Part shown: piece by piece, positions 1 through 7,571 of the stretch
How the letters are laid out: every line of letters starts with the position of its first letter
How positions within the stretch are numbered: the stretch's first letter is position 1
DNA from: JANQUM01 sp047630355
GTDB taxonomy: Bacteria > Bacteroidota > Bacteroidia > Cytophagales > Spirosomataceae
Assembly (NCBI GenBank): GCA_047630355.1
Contig: JBLHXN010000037.1
Span: 1-28,345, forward strand
Reading direction: 5' to 3'
DNA: 28,345 bases
Made by a program: the position numbers and the translations under genes
Notes under the pieces: generated by a model
Databases searched by the model: none
What the model was told of the DNA's origin: nothing
What the model saw: only the letters and a program-made list of their open reading frames with translations

Positions 1-13
1 GCGACAAGTAATT

Positions 14-65
14 GAGGTCGTTTATTTCAAAGTGTTGAAATAAAGCAAAAAGGTTGTATGACCTC
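14..65. repeat. Nested inverted repeat (stem-loop)
   Basis: An inner stem of 10 bp (21-30 with 35-44, loop AGTG) sits inside an outer 6-bp stem GAGGTC (14-19) / GACCTC (60-65). It lies just downstream of the photolyase stop, so it may be the 3' hairpin of that transcript or of a neighbouring gene outside the window. There is no clear T-run on either strand, so a classical intrinsic terminator is not supported. Confidence 0.4.
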
Positions 66-73
66 CAAAAGAA

Positions 74-1627
74 TTAATCAAAAAGTGAGAGAGTGCCAGA
101 TTTATCGGCTTTGGGCTTGGCTTTCCGCTTGCCCATCGTGTTTTTTTTGCGGGAACCGTGTTTTTGAAAAACCGCCTGAGAGGTAGCCTTTGTTAAGTAA
201 GATTTACGAATATCGGTTATCTTTTTTCGCATTTCGGCGGAAGCCGTTTTCCACTCAACGATGGGGCGTTCGTAATCAGCAAGCGGAAAATTAACGTGGT
301 CGATAATTTCAGCGGGAGTGTATTTTTGAAGTTCGGGAATCCATTTTTTCACGAAAACGCAGTTCGGGTCTTGGTCAATTAGTTGCTTGGTCGGATTGTA
401 AGTTCTGAGCGTATTTATTCCAACCACGCCCGCCTGCATCTGCAATTGGCTGAGGTGAATGCCCGGTTCGTAATCAAGGAAGAGTTTTGCGAGTGGAATA
501 TTTACAATTCGCCAATCGACTTGGAGCGTATGGCAAGCGAAAGAGGTAATCATAGACCGCATTCGGAAATTAATAAATCGGGTTTGATAAAGGCAACGCA
601 TCACCGCATCAATCATCGGGTAACCCGTTTTTCCCGCAAAGAATGCGGCAATTTGTTTCGGATTATTAACGTAACTTAATTGTTCATACGCTCGGTTTAA
701 CGGCTTAAACTCCATCACGGATTCAGATTCCAGACGCTGCATAAAGTGGTCACGCCAGTGCATGCGTGATTTAAAAGACACCAACGAACTGACCCATTTT
801 CCTGAATCGTTTGCTTCTGATTCTTTGAGTTCGGTGATGCGTTCGTTCACTTTTCGGTAAACGTATCGCCCCGATATAGTTCCGAAGGCTAAATGAACCG
901 ACAAACGCGATCCAGCGATGAGAGCAGTATTTGGCGAACTGATTCCACCCCGGTAAGCAATTCCCCGACGGTACATAAAATCGTGCAAATCGGTGAGGGC
1001 CTGCGTTTCAGAAACCCGCTGCAGTTCTAAAGATTTTAACTCCTCTGCCTCTGCTTCACTAATGAAACCGTCAATATTAGGCTCGAATCTTTCGTCCAAT
1101 GATTCCCAATCAGAAAGCGTTTGCATTTTTACGAATTGCTTTGCGGTCGGAACAGGTTCTAACTGCCGGTTATAAAAATCCCGCCACCTGTTAGTCCATT
1201 CATCGCGGTCTTTTAATCTACGTACCACGCCCGTATGTTGAAACTCACGGAGAATAGTCCCGTTTTCCCGACACCATTTTATGACTTCTTTATCGCGTTG
1301 ATACGTACGGTCATTGCCTATCTCTTCGTGGGAATAAATATAACCAAACGGATAAAGTGAGAACAGTTTTTGAAGAACAGGTACAACTTCGCCTTGCAGA
1401 AGCAACGGTTCGATATTATGTTCCTGAAACTGTTTTTTCAGATCATTGAGTGCTTCAAAAGTTGCGTTGATATGGACGATGGATGTTTCGGGTGATTGGA
1501 GGTAAGAATCTTCGAGCACGAAAACGGGCACTACTGTAGAGTGCTGCCGCAGGGCGGTCATCAATGCCGTATTATCATTCAGTCGAACGTCTTTTTTTAT
1601 CCAATACAGAGCAACCGTTTTGTCCAT
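74..1627 (-). CDS. Cryptochrome/deoxyribodipyrimidine photolyase family protein
   Basis: Flavoprotein of the photolyase/cryptochrome family (517 aa), expected to repair UV-induced pyrimidine dimers with blue light, or to sense light. The N-terminal alpha/beta photolyase domain (about residues 5-165) opens with WIKKDVRLNDN, the family's WfRxDlRlxDN signature. The FAD-binding helical domain (about 280-480) shows MHWRDHFMQR, GKTGYPMIDAVMR (332-344) and RTYNPTKQ. The stretch at 391-403 reads HLSQLQMQAGVVG, where classical class I enzymes have NNGGWQW, so the flavin pocket differs from E. coli PhrB. The tail (489-508) is rich in Lys/Arg and the protein ends TLSLFD, like a sliding-clamp-binding peptide. 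It is last in a minus-strand run after maf and the CTD-like gene. The family is certain; whether it repairs DNA or only senses light is not. Confidence 0.93.
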   Translation of the reverse strand: MDKTVALYWIKKDVRLNDNTALMTALRQHSTVVPVFVLEDSYLQSPETSIVHINATFEALNDLKKQFQEHNIEPLLLQGEVVPVLQKLFSLYPFGYIYSHEEIGNDRTYQRDKEVIKWCRENGTILREFQHTGVVRRLKDRDEWTNRWRDFYNRQLEPVPTAKQFVKMQTLSDWESLDERFEPNIDGFISEAEAEELKSLELQRVSETQALTDLHDFMYRRGIAYRGGISSPNTALIAGSRLSVHLAFGTISGRYVYRKVNERITELKESEANDSGKWVSSLVSFKSRMHWRDHFMQRLESESVMEFKPLNRAYEQLSYVNNPKQIAAFFAGKTGYPMIDAVMRCLYQTRFINFRMRSMITSFACHTLQVDWRIVNIPLAKLFLDYEPGIHLSQLQMQAGVVGINTLRTYNPTKQLIDQDPNCVFVKKWIPELQKYTPAEIIDHVNFPLADYERPIVEWKTASAEMRKKITDIRKSYLTKATSQAVFQKHGSRKKNTMGKRKAKPKADKSGTLSLFD

Positions 1628-1684
1628 TTATTCGTACGTTTTTTATTAAAATTAAAAAAAAGTACCACTCGCCGAATAGAACTT

Positions 1685-1933
1685 TTAATCAAATCCAATC
1701 TGGATTTTCTTACTTCGTATAACATCGTCTTGGTTTACAATCACGAAGTAATTTCCTTCCGGCAATCCAGTTAAGTCAAAATCCTGAAGAGATTTATCAT
1801 GAACTGCCTCTTCAATAATTTTACCCGCTAAGTTCTGAAACTGAAAGTGCGTAGCGATTCCTTCGGGTACTTTGACGTAAATTTTCTCGTCCTCCATATT
1901 ATGGTAGATAACAACTTGATCTTTTTGCATCAT
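1685..1933 (-). CDS. Small stand-alone T9SS type A CTD-like protein
   Basis: 82 aa with no signal peptide and no passenger domain. The whole protein resembles the type A C-terminal sorting domain of type IX secretion cargo: an FQNLAGKIIEEA segment, then DFDLTGLPEGNYFVIV (the classic LPxGxYxvxv strand), then a final KKIQIGF strand. Such domains normally sit at the C-terminus of large secreted proteins, so an isolated copy is odd. The start codon overlaps the stop of maf by 4 nt (ATGA), which indicates co-translation; a second ATG follows directly, so the start may be 1930. Role unknown: it could be a cytoplasmic protein with the same beta-sandwich fold or a remnant of a larger cargo gene. Confidence 0.75.
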   Translation of the reverse strand: MMQKDQVVIYHNMEDEKIYVKVPEGIATHFQFQNLAGKIIEEAVHDKSLQDFDLTGLPEGNYFVIVNQDDVIRSKKIQIGFD

Positions 1934-2508
1934 TTTAAAATAAAAGGTTTTAAAGCTTCATAAATTCTGTGAATAGGTAATCCCATTATGTTATAGAAAG
2001 AACCTTCAATGTGAGTTACGCCAATCATACCGATAAAATCCTGAATGCCATAACTACCTGCTTTATCAAAAGGTTGGAAGTTTTCTATGTAAAAATCAAT
2101 CTCCCAATTATTTAACTTTTTAAACGTGACTTTTGATGTATCCACAATCTGAATCAGCCCAGCGGGTGTACCTATACTCACTCCAGTTATTACTTTATGT
2201 GTGCTGTTGCTTAGCTGATTAAGCATTTTTTTTGCTTCAGATTTATTATTAGGTTTTCCCAAAAAACCGCTCAATAAAATAACTAAAGTATCTGCACAAA
2301 TTACAATTTTATTATCTACTTTTGTGTGCAGTGAATTAAGTTTTTCGTTCGATAAATAGAGCGGAATTAACTCTGGAGCCATATTGGACGGGATGGTTTC
2401 ATCAAAATCCTGCTTCATTATTTGGAAATTAAAACCAGCATTCTTTAAAATTTCATGTCGCCTTGGTGATTTTGAAGCTAAGTAAATAGGATGTTTTGTG
2501 TTTATCAT
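1930..2508 (-). CDS. maf: Maf family nucleotide pyrophosphatase
   Basis: House-cleaning nucleoside triphosphate pyrophosphatase (192 aa from this start, the usual Maf length) that hydrolyses dTTP/UTP or modified nucleotides to monophosphates in the cytoplasm. Visible motifs are SPRR (14-17) in the nucleotide-binding loop, ADT (72-74) with the catalytic Asp, YGIQ (153-156) and NIMGLP near the C-terminus, which fit the YhdE-like branch. An upstream in-frame start at 2553 would place the palindrome at 2542-2559 inside the gene and add 15 residues absent from the family, so MINTKHPIYLASKSPRR was chosen. It overlaps the next gene by 4 nt and is divergent from the MarR regulator gene. Confidence 0.92.
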   Translation of the reverse strand: MINTKHPIYLASKSPRRHEILKNAGFNFQIMKQDFDETIPSNMAPELIPLYLSNEKLNSLHTKVDNKIVICADTLVILLSGFLGKPNNKSEAKKMLNQLSNSTHKVITGVSIGTPAGLIQIVDTSKVTFKKLNNWEIDFYIENFQPFDKAGSYGIQDFIGMIGVTHIEGSFYNIMGLPIHRIYEALKPFILK

Positions 2509-2541
2509 AATTGAAGAGTTAGTTGTTTGAAACAATGCAGT

Positions 2542-2559
2542 ACCGTCGTGCACGATGGT
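2542..2559. promoter_or_regulatory. 18-bp palindrome, candidate MarR operator
   Basis: ACCGTCGTG/CACGATGGT is an inverted repeat with 8 of 9 pairs matching and no spacer. It lies in the 104-bp divergent region between maf and the MarR regulator gene. MarR dimers usually bind 16-20 bp palindromes next to their own gene, so autoregulation through this site is a reasonable inference. Confidence 0.5.
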
Positions 2560-2612
2560 TTTCCTGTGTAATCAATTTGTGTTTACTTTTTCACTAAATA
2601 TAATCTATAAAA

Positions 2613-3068
2613 ATGTCTATCGAACAGGAAATCAAACAGAACAATCCTTTTCACAGTTCAAACGAGAAAGCAATTATTAATGTCATTTACACCAACAACT
2701 GGCTGTATTTGCACCATAATAAACTCTTCAAAAAGTACAGCTTGAGCATGCAACAGTACAATGTATTACGCATACTTAACGGCCAAAAAGAAGATCCGCT
2801 TACAATCAACGGAATCATTGACCGAATGCTCGACAAAATGTCAAATGCATCCCGGTTAGTAGATAAGCTTTTCCTTAAGGATTACGTAACGCGGGTTGAA
2901 AATAAGGCTGACCGCAGAGCCTGTGATGTTGCCATTACCCCAGCAGGTATTGAAGCTTTAGCAGCAATTGAGGACGAACTAAAGAGTTTACAATCTAATT
3001 TGACTCAGTTGAGTGAAGTTGATGCCGATAAACTTAGTAATTTACTTGACGTGATGCGGGGTAACTAA
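2613..3068 (+). CDS. MarR family transcriptional regulator
   Basis: Winged helix-turn-helix DNA-binding protein (151 aa). The recognition-helix region is about residues 55-90 (LTINGIIDRMLDKMSNASRLVDKL), followed by the wing motif DRRACDVAITPAG, which is diagnostic of MarR proteins. The N- and C-terminal helices would form the dimer interface. A TTTG at 2576-2579 lies 19 bp before TATAATCT, a weak Bacteroidota-type promoter. The YceI pseudogene starts 28 nt after the stop codon, and MarR-YceI pairs are, to my knowledge, frequent in Bacteroidota. The ligand cannot be inferred. A palindrome upstream suggests self-control. Confidence 0.92.
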   Translation: MSIEQEIKQNNPFHSSNEKAIINVIYTNNWLYLHHNKLFKKYSLSMQQYNVLRILNGQKEDPLTINGIIDRMLDKMSNASRLVDKLFLKDYVTRVENKADRRACDVAITPAGIEALAAIEDELKSLQSNLTQLSEVDADKLSNLLDVMRGN

Positions 3069-3096
3069 AACTTAAAGAGGAACTTCTCAGCACCGC

Positions 3097-3678
3097 ATGA
3101 AATTTATCATTGCAACATTACTGATAGTTATTACACTATTCTCTTTTGTGCCGACACGCAATAATATTTTGATTGATGTTGAGAAAAGCAAAGTAGTATG
3201 GACGAGGAAGAAATTCACCGGTGACCACAGCGGAACGGTCATGCTGAAGTCGGAAAATCTTAATGTTATTAACAACAAACTAACGGGCGGTTCATTCGAA
3301 ATTGTGATGACGACCATAATTAATACTGATATTAAAGACAATAAATGCAGAAATAAGTTGGTAGAGCATTTGAAGTCAAGTCGCTGGATTTTTTTGGCGT
3401 CGATAAATATCCAACTACTTTATTCAAAATTCGCAGAACTGAAGTAAATAATGGTGACAACTATCAAATTGATGGTGATTTAACTACCAAAGGGATAACC
3501 CATCCAATTTCTTTTCCTGCTTATGTATTGGTTAAAAATGGGAAAGTATCAGTGAAGGCTGGCTTAAACATTGACCGCACTAAATATGACATTCAACTCT
3601 TCTTCTTTCTTTGACAGCTTAGGAGATAGTTTCATATACGATGATTTCGGAATCAATATTTATTTAAAATCAGTGTGA
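3097..3678 (+). pseudogene. YceI family protein, disrupted by two frameshifts
   Basis: The reading frame starts as a YceI lipocalin-like periplasmic lipid-binding protein: N-terminal hydrophobic signal, then SKVVWTRKKFTGDHSGTV and LTGGSFEIVMTTI. At about 3380-3397 it leaves frame next to a run of seven T. The family sequence continues in another frame (DFFGVDKYPTTLFKIRRTE, QIDGDLTTKGITHPISFP, LNIDRTKYDI), and at about 3590-3596 it returns to the first frame (FNSSSFFDSLGDSFIYDD) and ends at 3678. The assembled sequence would be about 193 aa, normal for the family. The first lesion fits loss of one T; the second fits a 5-bp deletion between short ATT repeats. As written, the first frame stops at 3447. 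A sequencing error could explain the first lesion more easily than the second. Confidence 0.85.
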
Positions 3679-3690
3679 AATATTTTACAA

Positions 3691-3722
3691 AAAAAAGGTT
3701 AGCGTTTGCTAACCTTTTTTTT
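3691..3722. terminator. Rho-independent terminator (bidirectional)
   Basis: AAAAAAGGTTAGC / GCTAACCTTTTTT form a perfect 13-bp stem around a GTTT loop, with a T-run on the plus strand and the matching A-run on the other. It closes the MarR-YceI transcript. It also shows that the hydrolase gene must begin after it, not at the upstream in-frame ATG at 3675. Confidence 0.9.
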
Positions 3723-3764
3723 GTTTCGTTCGTTAGTAGGATTGCACATAAATTACATCTAGCT

Positions 3765-4970
3765 ATGACAAACCGCCTCAGCAAATCCGGTATTATTTAT
3801 ATTACCGCTCTTCTTACACTCTTCTGGTCGTGTAATACTATCGATCCGATTCCTGAAGAAAACACCTACTTAGTTTCTACAGAATTAATAAACTCGTACA
3901 CCGCAAAGCAATACAAAGAGCTAATAGACGGTTCGCTCGGCTCGCAGATTGGCGGATTGAGTATCAGTTCTTTCATCCAATCGGGAATTGATCAAATCAG
4001 GGTAGTTTATAATACGCAGGATTTGGAAGGAAACGACATATTAGCCTCTGGTGCACTCATTTTGCCCAACAGTTTACCAGAAAGTACTTTTGCTTTAGGT
4101 TCGGTTCAACACGGCACAATATTCGACGAAGCCGACGCTCCTTCTTATTTCGGAGTAAATTTAGAAGCATCTTTAGGAGGTGTTTTGGCTAGTACCGGAA
4201 TGATCATAGTCTTACCCGACTACCTGGGTTACGGAGCTTCAAAGAACATTGCCCATCCGTACGAACACAAAGAAGGTTCGGCAGAACCAAATATTGATTT
4301 CCTAAGAGCAGTTAAGGAGTACATTGAGCAGGAAAACATCAAATTTAACGGTAAACTTCTGCTTGCTGGCTACTCACAAGGGGGTTACACAACAATGGCG
4401 ATGCATAAGGCAATTCAGGAAGAAAATGATGACGAATTTAACGTGGTAGTTTCGAGCCTTGGAGCCGGAGCGTACAACAAAACTGCTTCGGTACTTGATA
4501 TAGTGTCTCGTGATTCAAACGGTGATCCAGCTCATAACAGCTCGTACATCTGGGTTTTGCAAACGTATAATAATCTTGAAGGTTTAAATCGCTCAGTAAG
4601 TGATTATTTCATCGAACCTTTCGCTTCACAAATTGAGCAATCGGGCGAACGGACAAGAGTAACGCAAAGTTTCAGGTCTATTTTACAACCTGACTTTATA
4701 ACCGGAATAATCAACAAAACCGATACTGAATTCTTAGAGGCAGTGGCCAAAAACGATGTTTTTGACTGGAAGCCAACCGCACCCGTATCGCTCTACCACG
4801 GAACGGCAGATCAGTACGTACCATTCCTGAATTCCCAAACCACCTTCGATGCAATGAAGAAAAGAAACGCTCCAAATATTACGTTAATACCCGTGGAAGG
4901 TGGCACGCACAGTTCAACATTGACGGCCTATTTTCTCGGAACTTTTCAGTTGTTTAGTTCATATCGTTGA
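3765..4970 (+). CDS. Lipoprotein alpha/beta hydrolase (secreted lipase/esterase-like)
   Basis: 401 aa from this start, which lies after the terminator and gives a lipoprotein signal peptide ending LFWSC (Cys23). Expected location is therefore the outer membrane or cell surface. The alpha/beta-hydrolase core carries the nucleophile elbow GYSQGG (Ser204), the acid in GTADQYVPF (Asp349) and the base in GGTHSS (His382). The layout resembles bacterial members of the secretory lipase/prolyl-oligopeptidase-like group; the substrate is probably an ester but cannot be named. TAGGATTG at 3737-3744 is 7/8 of the Bacteroidota -7 box. No functional link to the neighbours is evident. Confidence 0.82.
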   Translation: MTNRLSKSGIIYITALLTLFWSCNTIDPIPEENTYLVSTELINSYTAKQYKELIDGSLGSQIGGLSISSFIQSGIDQIRVVYNTQDLEGNDILASGALILPNSLPESTFALGSVQHGTIFDEADAPSYFGVNLEASLGGVLASTGMIIVLPDYLGYGASKNIAHPYEHKEGSAEPNIDFLRAVKEYIEQENIKFNGKLLLAGYSQGGYTTMAMHKAIQEENDDEFNVVVSSLGAGAYNKTASVLDIVSRDSNGDPAHNSSYIWVLQTYNNLEGLNRSVSDYFIEPFASQIEQSGERTRVTQSFRSILQPDFITGIINKTDTEFLEAVAKNDVFDWKPTAPVSLYHGTADQYVPFLNSQTTFDAMKKRNAPNITLIPVEGGTHSSTLTAYFLGTFQLFSSYR

Positions 4971-4996
4971 CTTTACTGATTACGTTACTTACTTTG
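4967..4996 (+). promoter_or_regulatory. Bacteroidota-type promoter upstream of the Dabb gene
   Basis: TTG (4967-4969), a 19-bp spacer, then TTACTTTG (4989-4996), 7/8 of the TAnnTTTG consensus. The spacing is the one expected for the Bacteroidota primary sigma factor. The start codon at 5010 follows closely, so the leader would be very short. Confidence 0.55.
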
Positions 4997-5009
4997 CAAG
5001 AAAAAAGTA

Positions 5010-5324
5010 ATGAATCAACTTAAAAATGGTTTTGTCCACACAGTATTTTTTTGGTTAAAAGACCAAACTGAAGACAGTAAAGCTTCTTTGCACGCGGGAT
5101 TAAGTAAGCTGGCAAGCATTGATCTTATTAGTCAGGCCTATATTGGTCAGCCAGCAGGCACAAACCGTGAGGTTATTGACAGCTCGTACGATTTTTCCAT
5201 TACCTTTATTTTTGACGATAAATCAAAGCAGGATATTTATCAGGACCATCCTGATCATCTGGTTTTTGTTGATACTTGTGCCCATTTATGGAAGCAGGTT
5301 CAGGTTTATGATGCTGTTAGTTAA
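5010..5324 (+). CDS. Dabb (stress-responsive alpha/beta barrel) domain protein
   Basis: 104 aa, a single dimeric alpha/beta-barrel domain. Its start (FVHTVFFWLKDQ), middle (YIGQPAGTNREVIDSSYDFSI) and end (DHLVFVDTCAHLWKQVQVYD) match the Dabb family, whose usual opening is HxVxFkxK and whose usual middle is G....s......ydf.l...F. Family members are small cytoplasmic proteins, often of unknown role, related to polyketide-cyclase-like and stress-induced plant proteins. It is followed 18 nt later by a secreted beta-propeller gene, so the two are probably co-transcribed. No catalytic function can be assigned. Confidence 0.88.
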   Translation: MNQLKNGFVHTVFFWLKDQTEDSKASLHAGLSKLASIDLISQAYIGQPAGTNREVIDSSYDFSITFIFDDKSKQDIYQDHPDHLVFVDTCAHLWKQVQVYDAVS

Positions 5325-5342
5325 TCGCGAATTGCTGCTAAA

Positions 5343-6596
5343 ATGAAACTACTACTACTAATTTTTATATCGTCGGTTTGCTTTGCTCAAGAACCGATTT
5401 TTAACGCAAAGGCTCTAATTTGTTTGTCAGACGGAGATTCAGACCCGACTGACCTGCTTTCACCTTCAAGTTACGTAAAGAAGCTCAGCGAGGACAAGGC
5501 GTACATTATATCCTTTCCAATATCTCTTCAAGCAAGCAAAAACTTGCATGAGTATAATATTTCCAACTCCATTTTTTCGAGTTCAAGTATTACTGAAGTT
5601 GGCACAAATATTCCTTCCCTTGCTTTCTTTTTAGAAACAAAAGGAACAGCAAACGACAGTTCATCGCCCAAGTCAGGAGGCTTTATCTCGGTGATGGATG
5701 TTACTTCAGTTGCAAATTGTCAGCCTTTATTTCGGTTTCCCGTTGCCAGCAATCCGCTGAGTATTTCGTTAAGCCCGAACAATGAATACCTCGCGGTTTC
5801 GAGTGAAGAGTTTGACAACGAGCTACAGGTTATTGAGATAAATACCGAAGGTAAGCCAGTTAGAAAGATAAAGAAACCGACAACGCTTGGCAACCAACGC
5901 ATTTCGCATATTTGCTGGTCTCCCGACGGGGATTTTCTGGTTTACTCGAATACCACAAAAAGAGAAATCGGACTTATTCAAGTAATTAGAGACGGACCAA
6001 CCCAAAAAATTATTCGGCTTCAACTTTATGGAGAACCAATAAAATTAGGTTTGAATCCGGGAATCGGGAAATTTACGCCTGACGGCAAATATTACATTGC
6101 GTCAGATTTGAAGAACATAAAATCAGAACAGGATAATTTACTTCCCGCCGAGCTATTTGTGGTTAAATTTAATTTCGAGCCAGATCAACAGCACTATTTA
6201 TTATCGAAGCAAGAGGTGGGGTACAATTTAGAAGACTTCGTTATTCACCCAAACAGTAATACGGTATTTGCATTATCAAGCAACAAAAGTTTCTACTCTC
6301 AGCTGAATGTAAACAAACAGGATGCCGGAAAACTGCATTTGTTAGACATCAGCACAAGCGGTGCCATTTCAGAAGTAGCTTCTTATCCGTTAAAAGGAAA
6401 ATACCCGTCGGGTTTAGTGATTGATTCTGATGGGAGTCACATTGCCGTCAGTATTTCAGAGTACGAGGCCTACGGAATGAGTTTCGGAGGAATTCAGTTT
6501 TGGAATTATTTACAAGCTCCGAACAAGCAATTACAAAAGCAAAACGTCGATTTTTACCTTCCGAAAGGAGTTCATCACTTAAAATCGATAAAGTAG
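5343..6596 (+). CDS. Secreted beta-propeller protein, function unknown
   Basis: 417 aa with a signal peptide (MKLLLLIFISSVCFAQ). At least four repeats of the WD40/YVTN propeller type are visible: SLSPNNEYLAVSS (about 141-153), CWSPDGDFLVYS (191-202), KFTPDGKYYIAS (243-254) and VIDSDGSHIAVS (359-370). This suggests a six- or seven-bladed periplasmic or extracellular propeller. No catalytic motif and no C-terminal sorting domain were seen. It lies 18 nt downstream of the Dabb gene and about 50 nt before pyrB, which has its own promoter-like box. Confidence 0.75.
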   Translation: MKLLLLIFISSVCFAQEPIFNAKALICLSDGDSDPTDLLSPSSYVKKLSEDKAYIISFPISLQASKNLHEYNISNSIFSSSSITEVGTNIPSLAFFLETKGTANDSSSPKSGGFISVMDVTSVANCQPLFRFPVASNPLSISLSPNNEYLAVSSEEFDNELQVIEINTEGKPVRKIKKPTTLGNQRISHICWSPDGDFLVYSNTTKREIGLIQVIRDGPTQKIIRLQLYGEPIKLGLNPGIGKFTPDGKYYIASDLKNIKSEQDNLLPAELFVVKFNFEPDQQHYLLSKQEVGYNLEDFVIHPNSNTVFALSSNKSFYSQLNVNKQDAGKLHLLDISTSGAISEVASYPLKGKYPSGLVIDSDGSHIAVSISEYEAYGMSFGGIQFWNYLQAPNKQLQKQNVDFYLPKGVHHLKSIK

Positions 6597-6620
6597 GTTC
6601 TATATTTATATTTTATGAAG

Positions 6621-6628
6621 TAACTTTG
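6621..6628 (+). promoter_or_regulatory. -7 box upstream of pyrB
   Basis: TAACTTTG, an exact match to the Bacteroidota -7 consensus TAnnTTTG, placed 16 nt before the pyrB start codon. No convincing TTG is seen 19 bp upstream, so only half of the promoter is supported. Confidence 0.45.
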
Positions 6629-6644
6629 CTCACACGCATAAGTT

Positions 6645-7571
6645 ATGGCAATCAGTACTCCGCACTTGTTGGGCATCAAGAATATCAGCACAGATGATAT
6701 TCATACCATCCTTTCCACTGCTAAAGAATTCAAAGAGGTTATTAATCGTCCGATCAAAAAAGTACCGTCGCTGCGGGATATTACCATCGCGAACGTATTT
6801 TTCGAAAATTCGACTCGGACGAAACTATCGTTTGAGTTGGCAGAAAAAAGGCTCTCCGCCGACATTATAAACTTTTCAGCCTCTGGTAGTTCAGTCAAAA
6901 AAGGCGAAACACTACTTGACACCGTTAACAATATCCTATCAATGAAGGTTGATATGGTGGTGATGCGGCACAGCAGTCCGGGAGCACCGCATTTTTTGGC
7001 GAAACACATCAAGGCAAATATTGTGAACGCCGGAGACGGCACCCACGAACACCCAACCCAAGCATTGTTAGACGCTTTTTCCATGCAGGAAAAAATTGGC
7101 GACCTCACGGGTAAAAAAATCGCAATAATTGGAGACATAACTCATTCAAGAGTTGCATTGTCGAATATATTTTGCCTGAAAAAACTGGGAGCTGAAGTGC
7201 AAATTTGTGGCCCAAAAACATTGATTCCTAAGCACTTAGAGCAATTGGGTGTGCGGATCTCGCACGATGTAAGGGAAACCTTAAAGTGGTGCGACGTAGC
7301 CAATGTCTTGCGTATTCAACTCGAACGCCAACACATCAAGTTCTTTCCTTCATTACGAGAATACGCTTTATTCTTCGGCATCAATAAAAACATGCTGCAA
7401 GAGCTTGATAGAGAGATCGTTTTAATGCACCCCGGACCAATAAACCGCGGAGTAGAACTCAGCAGCGACGCGGCTGATTCACCGCATTCAATCATTTTAA
7501 ATCAAGTTGAAAATGGCGTTGCGATTCGTATGGCGGTACTATACCTTTTGGCACAAAACAAAATCAAATGA
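6645..7571 (+). CDS. pyrB: Aspartate carbamoyltransferase catalytic subunit
   Basis: Catalyses carbamoyl phosphate + L-aspartate to N-carbamoyl-L-aspartate, the committed step of pyrimidine synthesis, in the cytoplasm. The 308-aa length is normal for the catalytic chain. The carbamoyl-phosphate loop is NSTRT (55-59), followed by MRHSSPGAPHF, HEHPTQ (134-139, substrate binding) and the C-terminal MHPGPINRGVE. The MRHSSPG and MHPGPINRGVE signatures separate it from ornithine carbamoyltransferase. No pyrI-like regulatory gene is adjacent. The TGA stop overlaps the nuoC start by 4 nt (ATGA), so the two are translationally coupled. Confidence 0.97.
   Translation: MAISTPHLLGIKNISTDDIHTILSTAKEFKEVINRPIKKVPSLRDITIANVFFENSTRTKLSFELAEKRLSADIINFSASGSSVKKGETLLDTVNNILSMKVDMVVMRHSSPGAPHFLAKHIKANIVNAGDGTHEHPTQALLDAFSMQEKIGDLTGKKIAIIGDITHSRVALSNIFCLKKLGAEVQICGPKTLIPKHLEQLGVRISHDVRETLKWCDVANVLRIQLERQHIKFFPSLREYALFFGINKNMLQELDREIVLMHPGPINRGVELSSDAADSPHSIILNQVENGVAIRMAVLYLLAQNKIK

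Noticed and set aside
1496..1774. Plus-strand open frame opposite the photolyase start, and similar antisense frames over maeB, pyrB, hemJ and ald
   Set aside because: They are mirrors of well-identified genes, have no family-like sequence and no promoter signals.
3675..3764. Longer N-terminus for the lipoprotein hydrolase
   Set aside because: It would be encoded across a strong terminator hairpin and would hide the lipoprotein signal peptide.
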